A DNA stretch of 64,000 nucleotides from CAXXOK01 sp963664595 (GTDB lineage Bacteria > Bacillota > Clostridia > Christensenellales > Aristaeellaceae), in the NCBI GenBank assembly GCA_963664595.2, contig CAXXOK010000010.1:62001-126000 (forward strand), in the 5' to 3' direction. This document shows positions 34,408 to 44,441 of the stretch, piece after piece. The notes under the pieces were generated by a model. It saw only the letters and a list, made by a program, of their open reading frames with translations. It made no database searches and had not been told where the DNA came from. The position numbers and the translations under genes are program-made. Position 1 is the first letter of the stretch. Each line of letters starts with the position of its first letter.

Positions 34408-37035
34408 TTATTCTACCAATAGATAGACGCTGCGCGCCAGACCGGAGGGCTGTAATGGAAGTTGCTGCTCTTTCACCGCATCCAGCCGCCGATAGCGGAT
34501 ATCGTCGATGATGGCGTTGAAATATGGCCAGGACTCGCCAACGGCTTGTTGGCTTTGAATTGCTTTATATTCCGGATTTTTAAAGTGATTGAACCATGTA
34601 TTGACAACATGGATTCGCAAGGTATTGATCCCGATTTGCAGGTCGATAAGCGACAGCCGATAGGGCGACATCCATAGGCGGCCCTGTTCCTTTCCGTTCA
34701 ATTCCACGTGGCAGCAGCAGTTGACTTCTTCAAGAACAAGGGTGGCCTGTCCTCCATGCCAGTCGAATATGGTTTGGTAGGTTCCTTCACCGCTGTAATA
34801 TCTGGATGTCTCAAACTGCTCCCAACCGATTGGATGGACAAGATCCCGTGCGATTTCTTTGCCTTGGATCTCCAGGCTCCAGTCACACAGATCAATACGA
34901 GGCGGCTCGGCAATTATGGTTTGCACGGCGAGGCCTTCTTCGTTCACAAGGAAAATAAACGACTGGTTTTCGTGCATTTTCAGAGTCAGTTGCGTACGTT
35001 GTGCAAACTGCGCTATGCCAAGCGGCGCGATGTCTTGCAGGGTCATTGCATCCAGGATGCGCACGGGGTCCAGACCGGGGATACTGAGGGTACAGGTGCG
35101 GGCTTTGGCTGCGATATTGGCGACAAAATACACATCCTGTCCATGAATCCTGCGGTGTATAAACCCGACATCCTGCGCGGCCTCCCCTTCGATGAGCAAA
35201 TCCGGATTGCATACCGTCTGGAGCGTTGCGATCAGACCGTTCATGGCGTCGGGTACGATGTGTGCATGCCGGAGGGATGATAGTAAGGCGCGAACCTGCT
35301 CGCGCCGCTGCTGATGATCAACCAATCCGCAGGTATCGTCGGGCAGAGCGCGAACCGCAATAATGGGCAAACCGGCATGATCCAGCCGATGGAATGCCTT
35401 TGCTGTTTCGAGGCTGATGCGGTTTGCGCCTAACAGAATGAGGGCGGAGAACCTTGCGGAGTCCAAGTCGAGAAGCTTTTCATCGTTGATAAAGGTTATC
35501 CAGTAGCCACAGCGCTGCAGGTGATTGATAGCCTCACTCCCCATTCGCTTTTCCAACTGCAGCGCCATGTGCAGTTCCGCCATAGGGCTCTGTGCACGTA
35601 CGTCGGACTGTGGAAGGTATACGGCGACAGGACTTACAATGTCTCCCTCCTGCATCAGCGAGCAAATACGGTGGATGTAGTGGCTGACCGGCGGATAATA
35701 CTCCCACCAGGTATTGTTTGGGCTGATCATCGACGATGCGTAAAAAGTCCAGCCGGGTTTACCTGCATGCTCGGGAGAATAGGAAAACCCATGATTTACA
35801 ATCGCGTTGACACCGTCAATCAGAATGGCGTCTGCTGCACGTTTGATCATTTCCGGCGTAACCAGATAACGCGGCATCCTCAACCAGGTGAAGCTTTCGT
35901 TTGATATGATTGGGCGCCCATACAGGATACCCGCGGATACCGCCAGACGGCGATGTATGGTATTGACATAATAGCGGTCATGTTCGCCGAAGGTTTCCCC
36001 TTCCGGGATATCGGCCGCCGCATAAGCCTTTAATATATCAGCCCAAGTGCCGTGGGCCTGGATGCGTGACAGTACACCGTGCGATCGGCACCAATCGGCG
36101 AAATTCTCGAAAAAGTATTCCTGAGTCAATTCGCCGAAGGTTTCAAAATAATCGCCGCGCACGTATGGGGTTACATCGCCCATGTCACCCCAAAGAGCTG
36201 GCAGGTACGGGGTCAGATCGTAGCCGCGGCGCCGTTTGAACTCTTCCAGCAGATTGGGAGACCAATTGTTGCCGCTAAGCTCAATCGAATCGCAAAAAAA
36301 GCTGCGGATCCGGTGTGCGCCAATTTTGTCAAGCAACGTCCGGCCGAGTGTTTCCAAATACTCATCAACGGTTTCGCGTCGGCAGTGATCCAGCGCTAGG
36401 CCTTGCATATTAGGCGAAGGCTTGCCGATATTCTGTTTGTATTTCTGCACAACAAAGGTATAAATTTTGTGAGGACCTTCCGGTATACTGACTTCCGCTA
36501 CCTGTTGCCCCCAGACCCATGAATAGATATAGGTGGGTTTGATGTGATCGGTGATGTCTCTTGCGTTTCGCCAATCCATCACGCCATTTGCGATGGGGCA
36601 TAATACGGCTCGTTCGATCTCACCGTTGAGAACACAGGTATAGTCGAACGAAAACGTCACAGGACCCATGACGTCGTGCTGATAGGGCACAAGAATAGCC
36701 GGCGCCATGGTATCGGTAACGAACGAGCCGCCAAAGGGCCATCCGGAGCCCAGCGTAAAATCAATATCAATGCCGTATGCTTTGGCGCGGCCGATCGTAA
36801 AATCGATGAGCTCGAAAAACCGGGGTGAAAAGTAATCGACATGCGAAGCGTTTTCGTCATCGGCCTGGAGCGGATAGATGATCTGTATTTCGGCCATTCC
36901 CATTCCCGCGTCAGCCATGGCACACAACTCCCGGTCAATTTCTGCCGTATCTACTGCGCAGCCGTACCACCACCATCGAGTTGCAACTCTTGCAGTTCTA
37001 TTGAGATTATGCAGATACTGTATCGCTTTTGACAT
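34408..37035 (-). CDS. GH106-like glycosidase (alpha-L-rhamnosidase family)
   Basis: An 875-residue cytosolic protein. It begins ATRWWWYGCAVDTAEIDREL...GMGMAEIQI, the hallmark start of GH106-type glycosyl hydrolases, followed by DFTLGSGWPFGG. A TIM barrel follows, with HGTWADILKAYAAADIPEGETFG and SNESFTWLRMPRYLVTPEM. The C-terminus has a jelly-roll ligand-binding domain (YSGEGTYQTIF to YRLSLIDLQIGINTLRIHVVNTW). Characterised members are alpha-L-rhamnosidases, though many relatives have other activities. No signal peptide is present, so substrates come through the neighbouring importer. It has its own promoter with the common operator at 37169-37227, linking it to the nag regulon. Confidence 0.82.
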   Translation of the reverse strand: MSKAIQYLHNLNRTARVATRWWWYGCAVDTAEIDRELCAMADAGMGMAEIQIIYPLQADDENASHVDYFSPRFFELIDFTIGRAKAYGIDIDFTLGSGWPFGGSFVTDTMAPAILVPYQHDVMGPVTFSFDYTCVLNGEIERAVLCPIANGVMDWRNARDITDHIKPTYIYSWVWGQQVAEVSIPEGPHKIYTFVVQKYKQNIGKPSPNMQGLALDHCRRETVDEYLETLGRTLLDKIGAHRIRSFFCDSIELSGNNWSPNLLEEFKRRRGYDLTPYLPALWGDMGDVTPYVRGDYFETFGELTQEYFFENFADWCRSHGVLSRIQAHGTWADILKAYAAADIPEGETFGEHDRYYVNTIHRRLAVSAGILYGRPIISNESFTWLRMPRYLVTPEMIKRAADAILIDGVNAIVNHGFSYSPEHAGKPGWTFYASSMISPNNTWWEYYPPVSHYIHRICSLMQEGDIVSPVAVYLPQSDVRAQSPMAELHMALQLEKRMGSEAINHLQRCGYWITFINDEKLLDLDSARFSALILLGANRISLETAKAFHRLDHAGLPIIAVRALPDDTCGLVDHQQRREQVRALLSSLRHAHIVPDAMNGLIATLQTVCNPDLLIEGEAAQDVGFIHRRIHGQDVYFVANIAAKARTCTLSIPGLDPVRILDAMTLQDIAPLGIAQFAQRTQLTLKMHENQSFIFLVNEEGLAVQTIIAEPPRIDLCDWSLEIQGKEIARDLVHPIGWEQFETSRYYSGEGTYQTIFDWHGGQATLVLEEVNCCCHVELNGKEQGRLWMSPYRLSLIDLQIGINTLRIHVVNTWFNHFKNPEYKAIQSQQAVGESWPYFNAIIDDIRYRRLDAVKEQQLPLQPSGLARSVYLLVE

Positions 37036-37169
37036 AAATGGTTTCTCCTGCCGCAGAAAATTTTGCTTGACTTGTCAACAAACCGGAATTGCCACACGCT
37101 GTCTCGACACTTGGGACAAGGTCGTATCTGGTTAGTCCAGAGTGTGGCTATTTACTACCCAATATAAAG

Positions 37170-37227
37170 TGGTTCTAAATAAATACCAATCGGTTGATAG
37201 TATAAGTCCCGCTTCCTGAAAAGTCAA
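37170..37227 (-). promoter_or_regulatory. Promoter plus GntR-type operator of the GH106-like gene
   Basis: On the minus strand, TTGACT (37227-37222), a 17-base spacer and TATACT (37204-37199) are followed by TTGGTATTTATTTAGAACCA (about 37189-37170). The operator sits around the transcription start. It matches sites at 37786, 43296 and 44480. Confidence 0.75.
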
Positions 37228-37748
37228 TACAAACGGATAAGCATTGCTTTCATCAAATCAGGTATTGAATTGAATGAAGTATGTGTATGCATTTCAAAGG
37301 GAATGACTGGAGAAAGAAGGGGATTTTGACAACCGTTGAACCATCAATGATCGGAAAGCAACCGAAGAATATTATGATGATGAGTGGAAATAATAGTTGA
37401 AACGTGACGGGAGGTTCGCGCTATTTGCCTAAATGCTACCGATTGCTGGCGTTCAAACGCTCCATATCCGAATAACATAGAGGGTGTTGGCAGTTGAACG
37501 ATGCGGCAACGACTGACGGGATGGGGGAATAAGCCAACCGGCAGGGCAAGGCCACGCTAATAGCAGGCTCGCAGGGAAGAAGCGGGTCACCGATACAGGA
37601 TGATAAACGATGATATATTGGCTTGAACACGATAATAGGTGTGATAAAGAACCCAAAACCAGTTTCGCTTCAGGATCAGCTTGCAGGCTGGAATGATTCG
37701 TAACAGTAGAAAGGTGAAAAATGACCAAGAGAATATTTATAAATAGGG
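37228..37748 (+). other. Intergenic region between divergent glycan genes
   Basis: About 520 bases between the GH106-like promoter and the transporter-operon promoter. No frame has a ribosome site and recognisable protein content. It may be decayed sequence. Confidence 0.45.
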
Positions 37749-37804
37749 TTGACAAATGCAGTGCTGCACATTATACTCATCTCGACTGGTCTAGTAAGAG
37801 AACC
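37749..37804 (+). promoter_or_regulatory. Promoter plus operator of the TIM-barrel/ABC operon
   Basis: TTGACA (37749-37754), 17 bases, TATACT (37772-37777), then CTGGTCTAGTAAGAGAACC (37786-37804). The operator matches three other promoters in this region. The leader to the gene at 37995 is about 210 bases and holds a small frame at 37918. Confidence 0.78.
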
Positions 37805-37917
37805 TTTCATTCGCTGCTTCTTGTGGCTGTAACATAATGGAATGTGATTTGCCTAAGACGCCGCTACGGACATGATTGATGAAACGTTCCAGTTCCGCAC
37901 CGTAAGGCAGTATAAAA

Positions 37918-37998
37918 ATGGATATCAAACAAATGATTAATTCCCTCTGGGAACGGCGCCGTCGCAATATTGTGCCTGAAGAAAGGAATTCCATATGA
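37918..37998 (+). CDS. Possible 26-residue leader peptide, coupled to the next gene
   Basis: The frame MDIKQMINSLWERRRRNIV... ends with TGA overlapping the ATG of the gene at 37995 (ATGA). A weak TAAGG site lies about 10 bases upstream. It is basic (four Arg in a row). Its overlap suggests translational coupling to the TIM-barrel gene. It could also be chance. Confidence 0.35.
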   Translation: MDIKQMINSLWERRRRNIVPEERNSI

Positions 37999-39266
37999 GC
38001 AATACGAGCAGGAAAATACGAATTGCAGCCTTTAAAACACCGGATGATACGAATATAACGGAGGAAACGATTGAGCTGCTGGCTGGCGCCGGTGTGGATA
38101 TCGGCTTGTTTCTCATCGATACGCTTGGCGACAGGCGCGACGAAGTATTTGATATGTTCCAACGCCACGGCATGCAGGCTATCCATTATGATACGAACAT
38201 TCTGAGTGCCATGAATATTGCTCCCGACAAGACGGCACGGTCGTTTGATCCCCAAAAAGCGGATCATATCCTGCCTTATTTAAATCACCCGGCGTTGCTT
38301 GGCTCGACATTTCTTGATGAACCTGGATACCTTTACTTTGAGGCCATAGGGCGCTCAGTAAAAGAATATACAGAACGGTTTCCTGGCAAAATGCCCTATA
38401 TTAATCTCCTTCCCATGTATGCCAACAATCTGCAGTTGGCAGGCGGCGCGACGGTGGACCGCATTGAACATTATGAAACCCCGCCCGAATCGCAGGACTA
38501 TCAACAATACATTGATTCCTATGTACGTCTGGTGCCGACAGACTATATCTGTGTTGATATTTACCCGCATATGGTTTCCGGAACCTATTCCAACTATGTG
38601 CGAAACATAGAGATTGTTGCAGAAGCGTGCCGTAAATCCGGCCGCGAATTCTGGATTTGGATTCAAACGTGCAGCTGGCGCCCTTCGGTTCGCATACCCA
38701 ACGAAGTGGATTTTCGCTGGCAGATATACACGATGCTGGCGTTCGGTGCGATGTGCATTCAGTATTTTGTTTTCTCAAACGATCATGAGCCCAGAGAAAA
38801 CCAGGATGATGTCGTAAAGATTCAGGGAGCGTTGACCGATTACGACGGAACCCCCCTGAGCCTGTGGTATGCTTCGCGGAAAATCACCACCGAACTGCGC
38901 CTATTATCTCCTATATATACCGAATATTATTATACAGGTGCATTTACTATGAACGTTTCCGAGAAAACCCCGTATCTGGAGATGGCGAATCCGCTGAAGG
39001 GATTTGACGCCATTGCGGATATAGACTGCGCCGAACCCCTGCTGGTCGGTTGCTTTCAAAAGGACAAAATCACGGATAAAGCGGTTATGCTGGTGAATAT
39101 GACGGATCCGGGCGCTCATGCCTATACGATACAGGCTCGTATGCGCTTTACCGGAAAGGCGGTTTCTTACTTTGGCGGGCGCCCGCTAGCTCTGACTGCG
39201 GACAGCGACGGCTTTTGCTCGATTATTCTTCCGCCCGGAGAAGGCGTATTCATCACTGTCGGCTGA
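37995..39266 (+). CDS. Cytosolic TIM-barrel protein, putative glycosidase
   Basis: I cannot assign a family with certainty to this 423-residue protein. Its layout resembles clan GH-A glycosidases: GSTFLDEPGYLYF near residue 100 has an acidic DEP motif, DYICVDIYPH near 180 and FWIWIQTCSWR near 220 look like barrel strand ends, and IYTMLAFGAMCIQYFVF near 255 fits the later strands. The last 100 residues appear to be a small beta domain (AVMLVNMTDPGAHAYTIQ to ILPPGEGVFIT). There is no signal peptide. It is the first gene of an operon with an ABC importer, so it probably acts on the imported glycan. The ribosome site is AAAGGAA upstream of ATG 37995. Confidence 0.7.
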   Translation: MSNTSRKIRIAAFKTPDDTNITEETIELLAGAGVDIGLFLIDTLGDRRDEVFDMFQRHGMQAIHYDTNILSAMNIAPDKTARSFDPQKADHILPYLNHPALLGSTFLDEPGYLYFEAIGRSVKEYTERFPGKMPYINLLPMYANNLQLAGGATVDRIEHYETPPESQDYQQYIDSYVRLVPTDYICVDIYPHMVSGTYSNYVRNIEIVAEACRKSGREFWIWIQTCSWRPSVRIPNEVDFRWQIYTMLAFGAMCIQYFVFSNDHEPRENQDDVVKIQGALTDYDGTPLSLWYASRKITTELRLLSPIYTEYYYTGAFTMNVSEKTPYLEMANPLKGFDAIADIDCAEPLLVGCFQKDKITDKAVMLVNMTDPGAHAYTIQARMRFTGKAVSYFGGRPLALTADSDGFCSIILPPGEGVFITVG

Positions 39267-39434
39267 CCAACCTGGCGGATGCAAATGCCGAACCGGCATA
39301 AGCCCGCCGCATGCGCGGCGTATCATCATTGATCTTGCGATGCAAGCGGAACATGGAAATCAGCGGCATTCGGCTATATGCCGGCGCAAAGCGACGGGAA
39401 GCCGGCAGAATATCAGGTATGTGATAAAGGTGGT

Positions 39435-40409
39435 ATGGAATTGGAAGCTGAAACACTTAAAATGGCACAAAAGAAGAAGCTTCGCAGCTATGGAACAAAG
39501 CCCCAATTGCCGTTAGGGCTGGCGCTAAAGCGTTATTGGATGCTATATGTGATGCTGGCAGTGATTATCGGCTATTACATTGTGTTTCACTATACGCCGA
39601 TCGTGATGGGCGTCATGATGGCTTTCAAGAATGTGAAAATCGGAATGTCCATCAGCAATGCACCATGGGTGGGCTGGAGCAATTTCGCTTATATCATTCA
39701 GGACAGTGAGATTCTCCGAGTTGTTAAAAATACTTTAATTCTATCGTTTATGAGGCTTTTCTGGGGTTTCTGGCCGCCGATTGTGTTGGCCATTATGATC
39801 TTCGATCTTATATCTCCGATTTATAAAAGGATTTGTCAAACGATTGTCTATATTCCTTACTTTTTCTCATGGGTTGTGGTGTTTGGCATTGTTTTCGCTT
39901 TCTTCTCGGGCAATGGGCTGATTAACAATGTGATCTCAAGATTTGGATTGCAGAAGCATGATTTTATCACGGATTCCAGTATGTTCAGGGGATTGTTGGT
40001 CGGTTCTCAGGTGTGGAAAAACGTTGGATGGGGTACCATACTGTATTTCGCAGCCCTGACGAATGTAAACCCAGAGCTTTATGAAGCGGCGCGTATCGAT
40101 GGCGCGGGCCCCCTCACAAGAACATGGGTGGTTACGCTGCCCGCCATGATGCCCGTTATAACATTTTCCTTAATTATGGCGCTTTCCACAATTCTGAATA
40201 ACGATTTTGAACAAGTGCTGCTGTTTTACAACGCCGCGGTTTACAACGTAGGCGACATTATAGAAACGTGGGTCTACCGCGTGGGGCTCGGCAAGATGCA
40301 GTACAGTATCGGTTCTGCGGTCGGTCTCATGAAAGCGGTCATCAGCATGCTGCTGATTATCGGTGCGAATGCCTTCTCCCGCAAGGCGACAGGCAGAGGC
40401 ATGTGGTAG
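39435..40409 (+). CDS. ABC sugar transporter permease (LplB type)
   Basis: About 324 residues with a charged N-terminal tail, then six membrane segments. The coupling loop is YEAARIDGAGPLTRTWVVTLP. The start is uncertain: ATG 39435 or TTG 39441 lies near AAAGGTGG, while ATG 39378 has no ribosome site. It pairs with the permease at 40428 and the binding protein at 41437 to import an oligosaccharide. A common operator precedes the operon, tying import to the amino-sugar regulon. Confidence 0.88.
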   Translation: MELEAETLKMAQKKKLRSYGTKPQLPLGLALKRYWMLYVMLAVIIGYYIVFHYTPIVMGVMMAFKNVKIGMSISNAPWVGWSNFAYIIQDSEILRVVKNTLILSFMRLFWGFWPPIVLAIMIFDLISPIYKRICQTIVYIPYFFSWVVVFGIVFAFFSGNGLINNVISRFGLQKHDFITDSSMFRGLLVGSQVWKNVGWGTILYFAALTNVNPELYEAARIDGAGPLTRTWVVTLPAMMPVITFSLIMALSTILNNDFEQVLLFYNAAVYNVGDIIETWVYRVGLGKMQYSIGSAVGLMKAVISMLLIIGANAFSRKATGRGMW

Positions 40410-40427
40410 GGAAGGAGAAGGAACGTT

Positions 40428-41354
40428 TTGAAAATTATGAACAAGCGGATCCGTACGAGTGATGACAGGAAGAATAAAATCAAAATGACTCGCGGCGACC
40501 GGATATACCAGATCATTATCTTCACGTTGGTTACCCTGATTACACTCAGTTGTATTGTTCCGCTGCTCTATGTGCTGGGGATGTCCTTCACCTCTGAGGG
40601 TGAGATGATCCAGAAGAACTACTTTGTGCTGATCCCCGAGCACCCGGTGGTCAATGCGTACAGGTTCATTCTGAAACAGGAAAACTTCTGGAACAGCATG
40701 GGGATTTCGATTATGCGTGCTGTTTTGGGCGTGATTGCGATGACGGTTTTCGTAGTTCCGGGCGGGTATATTATGGCCAATGAAGAAATGCCGGGGCGAA
40801 AGTTCGCAATGCTGTTCTTCATAACTACAATGCTGATCAGCGGCGGATTAATCCCCAGTTACATGCTGATGAAGGATCTTGGGTTAATCAACTCCTTCTG
40901 GGTTTACATCATTCCTTCTTTTGGCGGCACCTTCAACATGCTGATTGTGAAAATATTCGTGGAGAACATCCCAAACGATATTATAGAGTCAGCCAACTTG
41001 GACGGCGCCAACGAGATTCAAAAAATGTGCATGATAGCAGTTCCGCTGCTCGTTCCCACGATTTGCGCGTTATCTCTGTTTGCGGCCGTATCCCACTGGA
41101 ACAGTTGGTTTGACGCCATGCTTTATGTGAGGGATTCCAAGCTGTATCCGGTGCAATACCTTATCCGGAATTTGATGACGGCTTCCGTGATGTCCGATAC
41201 GCAGAACCCCAGTCTGACCATGTTTGAAAAAATGACTCCCGAAGCAGTCAAAATGGCTTGCGTTGTGGTGGCGATGGTTCCGATTATGTGTATCTATCCT
41301 TTCCTGCAGAAGTATTTTATCTTCGGTATGTATACAGGCTCCATCAAGGGCTGA
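40428..41354 (+). CDS. ABC sugar transporter permease (YtcP/LplC type)
   Basis: A 308-residue second permease. TTG 40428 is preferred because AAGGA and AAGGAG lie 5-10 bases upstream; ATG 40437 is further away. Six membrane segments, coupling motif ESANLDGANEIQKMCMIAVP, and C-terminus FGMYTGSIKG. It lies 18 bases after the first permease. Confidence 0.9.
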   Translation: MKIMNKRIRTSDDRKNKIKMTRGDRIYQIIIFTLVTLITLSCIVPLLYVLGMSFTSEGEMIQKNYFVLIPEHPVVNAYRFILKQENFWNSMGISIMRAVLGVIAMTVFVVPGGYIMANEEMPGRKFAMLFFITTMLISGGLIPSYMLMKDLGLINSFWVYIIPSFGGTFNMLIVKIFVENIPNDIIESANLDGANEIQKMCMIAVPLLVPTICALSLFAAVSHWNSWFDAMLYVRDSKLYPVQYLIRNLMTASVMSDTQNPSLTMFEKMTPEAVKMACVVVAMVPIMCIYPFLQKYFIFGMYTGSIKG

Positions 41355-41436
41355 ACCATATCTGAAACCGCCGGTAAAAAACCAGGCGGATAAGAAATCG
41401 GGGGACGTTCCCGAAATAATAAATAGGAGGAAGACT

Positions 41437-43137
41437 ATGATACGGAAAATCATGGCAATCCTGGCGACTCTCGTGCTTTTTGGCACAAGCTCTGCATTGG
41501 CGGGTGTACCTGCATTTGAGGACATTCAGTTTCCGGAAAATCCGAGCACGGGTATCTTCTTGGCGGACGGTACGATCGATTATAGCTATGATGATATGTC
41601 TCAGCACTATTCGCTGGAGATCATCACCGATCATTACGGAGTGCCTACCCTGCCCTCAGACGAGGATCCGATTGCCGCTTATCTGAGTAAGGCGCTTAAT
41701 ATTGATCTGACGCTGACAACAGTCGCCAGCAGCGACCTTGCAACAACGCTTGCGGCCCGCTTTGCTGCGGATGACGCGCCTGATATCATCACGCTCAATA
41801 CCAGTGATCGTGATATGGCGTTTACCTTGAGCGATGCCGGTCTGCTGATTGATGCGAAGACGTTGTATCCCTACATGCCCATGCATCAGAAATATGCGAC
41901 AGCTTCCATGCTGCAGTGGTCCACCAATGTCAACGGCGAACTGCCTTTTGTTACGAAGTATGGCCTTTTCGACGGTGTGTGGTGCCTGGCAATGCGTGCG
42001 GATTGGCTTCAGACGCTTGGAATGGAAGTTCCGAAAACGAAAGAAGAGCTGCTTGCCTACGCGGTGGCGGTAACGACACAGGATCCGGATGGCAATGGTA
42101 TTAACGATACTTACTTCATGACAGGGGCCTCCGGTGGCGCGAGTTTTGGTATGCTGCAAAGCGCTTTCAGCACGATGGCAGGAAACGCCGATGCGACGGT
42201 GGATGAGAACGGCGTGCTGTCTCATCCGTACTTTAACGGCGTTCGCAAGGAATTCTTGTCTTTCATGAAGGAACTGTACGACTTGAATGTACTTGCTCCG
42301 GATTGGTACACGATTGATTGGGAAACCGCAAAATCCTATACTTTGAACGATAAAATTGGTATGGTGTATTATCCGGCTGCCAACCTGTATTCCGAATATG
42401 CACAGGCACAGGGCAACTTTGAAAAAGAAACCATTGACGCCTGGCAATTCATTGATTACCCGATTGATGGCGGCAAGTATGTTGCGGCCGGCAACCCCGG
42501 TTTGCTGATTGGCTTCTCTACCAAGAACTTTGAAGGCCAGGAAGGCAAGCTGCTTCGCGCATTGCATCTGATGGATACACTGGCAATCGGTGGCGAGAAC
42601 TTTACACACACCTCTCAGATGGGCGATGATGTTGTATTCGAAGACTTCGGTCTGGATTTGGTCAGCCACCAGGAATTTGTCTACACCGATGATGGCATGT
42701 TTTACATTCACCAGAGCGGCCAGGATGAGAACGGCGCAATGCAGTTCCCCTACAATGAAGGCGCTTACGGCGGCTTGCTGCTGGCTCCTTGGCAGAACTT
42801 TGGCTTGAATGTCAGCTGGCAGTTGACCGATCCTGAACAGGCAACGGATGAAATGTCATATTTTGCCCAGGCGTGTAATACCGGAAAATCAATCATTGCG
42901 GGCATCGACCGTTGGCCGAATGTTGGTCTTGCAGTTGCGCTGACTGGCGATGCGGCAGAAGCAGCCAGCACCCTGAAAGACTTTATCAACTCGGCTGAAT
43001 ATGAATTTGTTACCGGAATTCGCAGCCTGGATGAGTATGACACATTTGCGCAGGAATGGCTGGGTAAAGGCGGCAAAGCAATTATCCAGCAGACAGCTGA
43101 ATGCATGGGCGCTGCTGTTCCTGACTACGCAAAGTAA
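41437..43137 (+). CDS. Extracellular solute-binding protein of the ABC importer
   Basis: A 566-residue binding protein of the LplA/YtcQ class. ATG 41437 follows AGGAGG by 6 bases. The signal peptide is MIRKIMAILATLVLFGTSSALAG, with no lipobox cysteine. A DPDGNGINDTYFMTG loop near residue 215 is a calcium-type Asp-rich loop frequent in this class. It would deliver an oligosaccharide to the two permeases. Its gene ends the operon at a terminator hairpin. Placing the binding protein last is the reverse of the glucuronide operon order. Confidence 0.9.
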   Translation: MIRKIMAILATLVLFGTSSALAGVPAFEDIQFPENPSTGIFLADGTIDYSYDDMSQHYSLEIITDHYGVPTLPSDEDPIAAYLSKALNIDLTLTTVASSDLATTLAARFAADDAPDIITLNTSDRDMAFTLSDAGLLIDAKTLYPYMPMHQKYATASMLQWSTNVNGELPFVTKYGLFDGVWCLAMRADWLQTLGMEVPKTKEELLAYAVAVTTQDPDGNGINDTYFMTGASGGASFGMLQSAFSTMAGNADATVDENGVLSHPYFNGVRKEFLSFMKELYDLNVLAPDWYTIDWETAKSYTLNDKIGMVYYPAANLYSEYAQAQGNFEKETIDAWQFIDYPIDGGKYVAAGNPGLLIGFSTKNFEGQEGKLLRALHLMDTLAIGGENFTHTSQMGDDVVFEDFGLDLVSHQEFVYTDDGMFYIHQSGQDENGAMQFPYNEGAYGGLLLAPWQNFGLNVSWQLTDPEQATDEMSYFAQACNTGKSIIAGIDRWPNVGLAVALTGDAAEAASTLKDFINSAEYEFVTGIRSLDEYDTFAQEWLGKGGKAIIQQTAECMGAAVPDYAK

Positions 43138-43156
43138 TCTCAATCCTTTCTCTACG

Positions 43157-43189
43157 AAAAGGGGCTGCCTGATAAAGGCAGCCTCCTTT
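43157..43189 (+). terminator. Terminator of the ABC operon
   Basis: AAAAGGGGCTGCC pairs with GGCAGCCTCCTTT around TGATAAA with one mismatch region. A T-rich end follows. Confidence 0.75.
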
Positions 43190-43257
43190 GTGTGTATCGT
43201 GCACTGCGAAATGACAGGGAATTGAGCGTTACGGCTCCATCGGCGTATTGATTTGGA

Positions 43258-43316
43258 TTGACAAGTAAAATGAGTTGATCTATACTGTCCGTTAGTTGGA
43301 ATTAAAATAGAACCAG
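43258..43316 (+). promoter_or_regulatory. Promoter plus operator of the GntR gene
   Basis: TTGACA (43258-43263), 17 bases, TATACT (43281-43286), then TTGGAATTAAAATAGAACCA (43296-43315). The operator lies 10 bases after the -10, as in the sister promoters, so the regulator probably controls its own gene. Confidence 0.78.
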
Positions 43317-43539
43317 GACACGGATAAACGTTGGAGATCGTTGTGCCTGATCTGCATCAAAAACATCGGGTTTCCGGAACGATCATCCTTGGATCAATTG
43401 CCATACGATTAGGAATTGACGCTTGCGTTTATTTTCGCACAAATGATTTACTCGTAAGTGACGAAAATGTTTACCACGGGAAATGAAGGATAGAGTCTGA
43501 ATGATTCAACCAAAGCAGCACTATGGAAGGAGCAAAACA

Positions 43540-44235
43540 ATGAATATGGAAACCCCGTTAACAATAGAAAAGGAGCCATTGCATGTCAAAGTGACAAGGG
43601 CCATCCTCAAGCACATCCGCGCCAATAATCTGAAACCCGGTGACAAACTGCCCTCCGAGCGGCAAATGGTGGTTATGTTTGATGTGGGTCGCAATACCGT
43701 ACGCGAAGCAATCAGCATGCTGCAGGAGGAAGGTATTGTGGAGGTTGTTACCCACAGCGGCACCTTTGTGCGCAAGGAAGTATTCGACGACGGGCAGATG
43801 GTTGTTGCACTGATGAAGGTGAATTACTGCGACCTGCTTGACATTAAGATGTGGCTGGAACAGCTGGCTATTCGCCGTGCAAATGAGTATGCAACACCCC
43901 AGCAGTTGGATTTGCTCATTGAATATGCCCATAATTTGGAGAAAAGAGGGAAAAACAATACATATCCTCTGGAGGCTGATCATCTGTTCCACCGGCAATT
44001 ACTGGCATGTGCCGGCAGCAGCACCTTGTCGCAGCTTGTGCTGTCGCTGAATGAACAGATAAACCGCTATACATCCATGCTGGCCAGTGATGGGTCGTGG
44101 ATCAATACCACGCCCTACCATATGGATATCGCAAGAGGATTGAAGGAAGGCAATTTGTCCATTGCCCTGGCAGCGCACGCCTATATCCGGGAGCTGGATA
44201 TTGAGGTTCTCAACAAGCTTGATAAAGGCGAATGA
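43540..44235 (+). CDS. GntR-family regulator with FCD ligand domain
   Basis: A 231-residue regulator. ATG 43540 lies 7 bases after AAGGAG. The N-terminal winged helix is KPGDKLPSERQMVVMF...RNTVREAISMLQEEGIVEV. The C-terminal all-helical FCD domain includes ADHLFHRQLLACAGSSTL and the late PYHMDIARGLKEGN; His and Asp in these segments would bind a metal. Ligands of FCD regulators are usually carboxylates or sugar acids. It is probably the factor acting at the four shared operators, because its own promoter carries one and it sits among the regulated units. Confidence 0.88.
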   Translation: MNMETPLTIEKEPLHVKVTRAILKHIRANNLKPGDKLPSERQMVVMFDVGRNTVREAISMLQEEGIVEVVTHSGTFVRKEVFDDGQMVVALMKVNYCDLLDIKMWLEQLAIRRANEYATPQQLDLLIEYAHNLEKRGKNNTYPLEADHLFHRQLLACAGSSTLSQLVLSLNEQINRYTSMLASDGSWINTTPYHMDIARGLKEGNLSIALAAHAYIRELDIEVLNKLDKGE

Positions 44236-44441
44236 GCAACAAGTCGTAAGCCTGTTATGTATATGGATAAATAAATGTGTGGTTGTCAGCGCATGGGGGA
44301 TTATTGATTTCTCATGTGCTGTGTTATTGATGCAGCCATTTGTTTGTTGGCGGGAAGAGAAGATCATCTGGAATATTCTGAACAATAGTGTAATAGCGTT
44401 AGAATTGTCTGTATGCTGAATAAATATAGGCTTGTTCAGGA

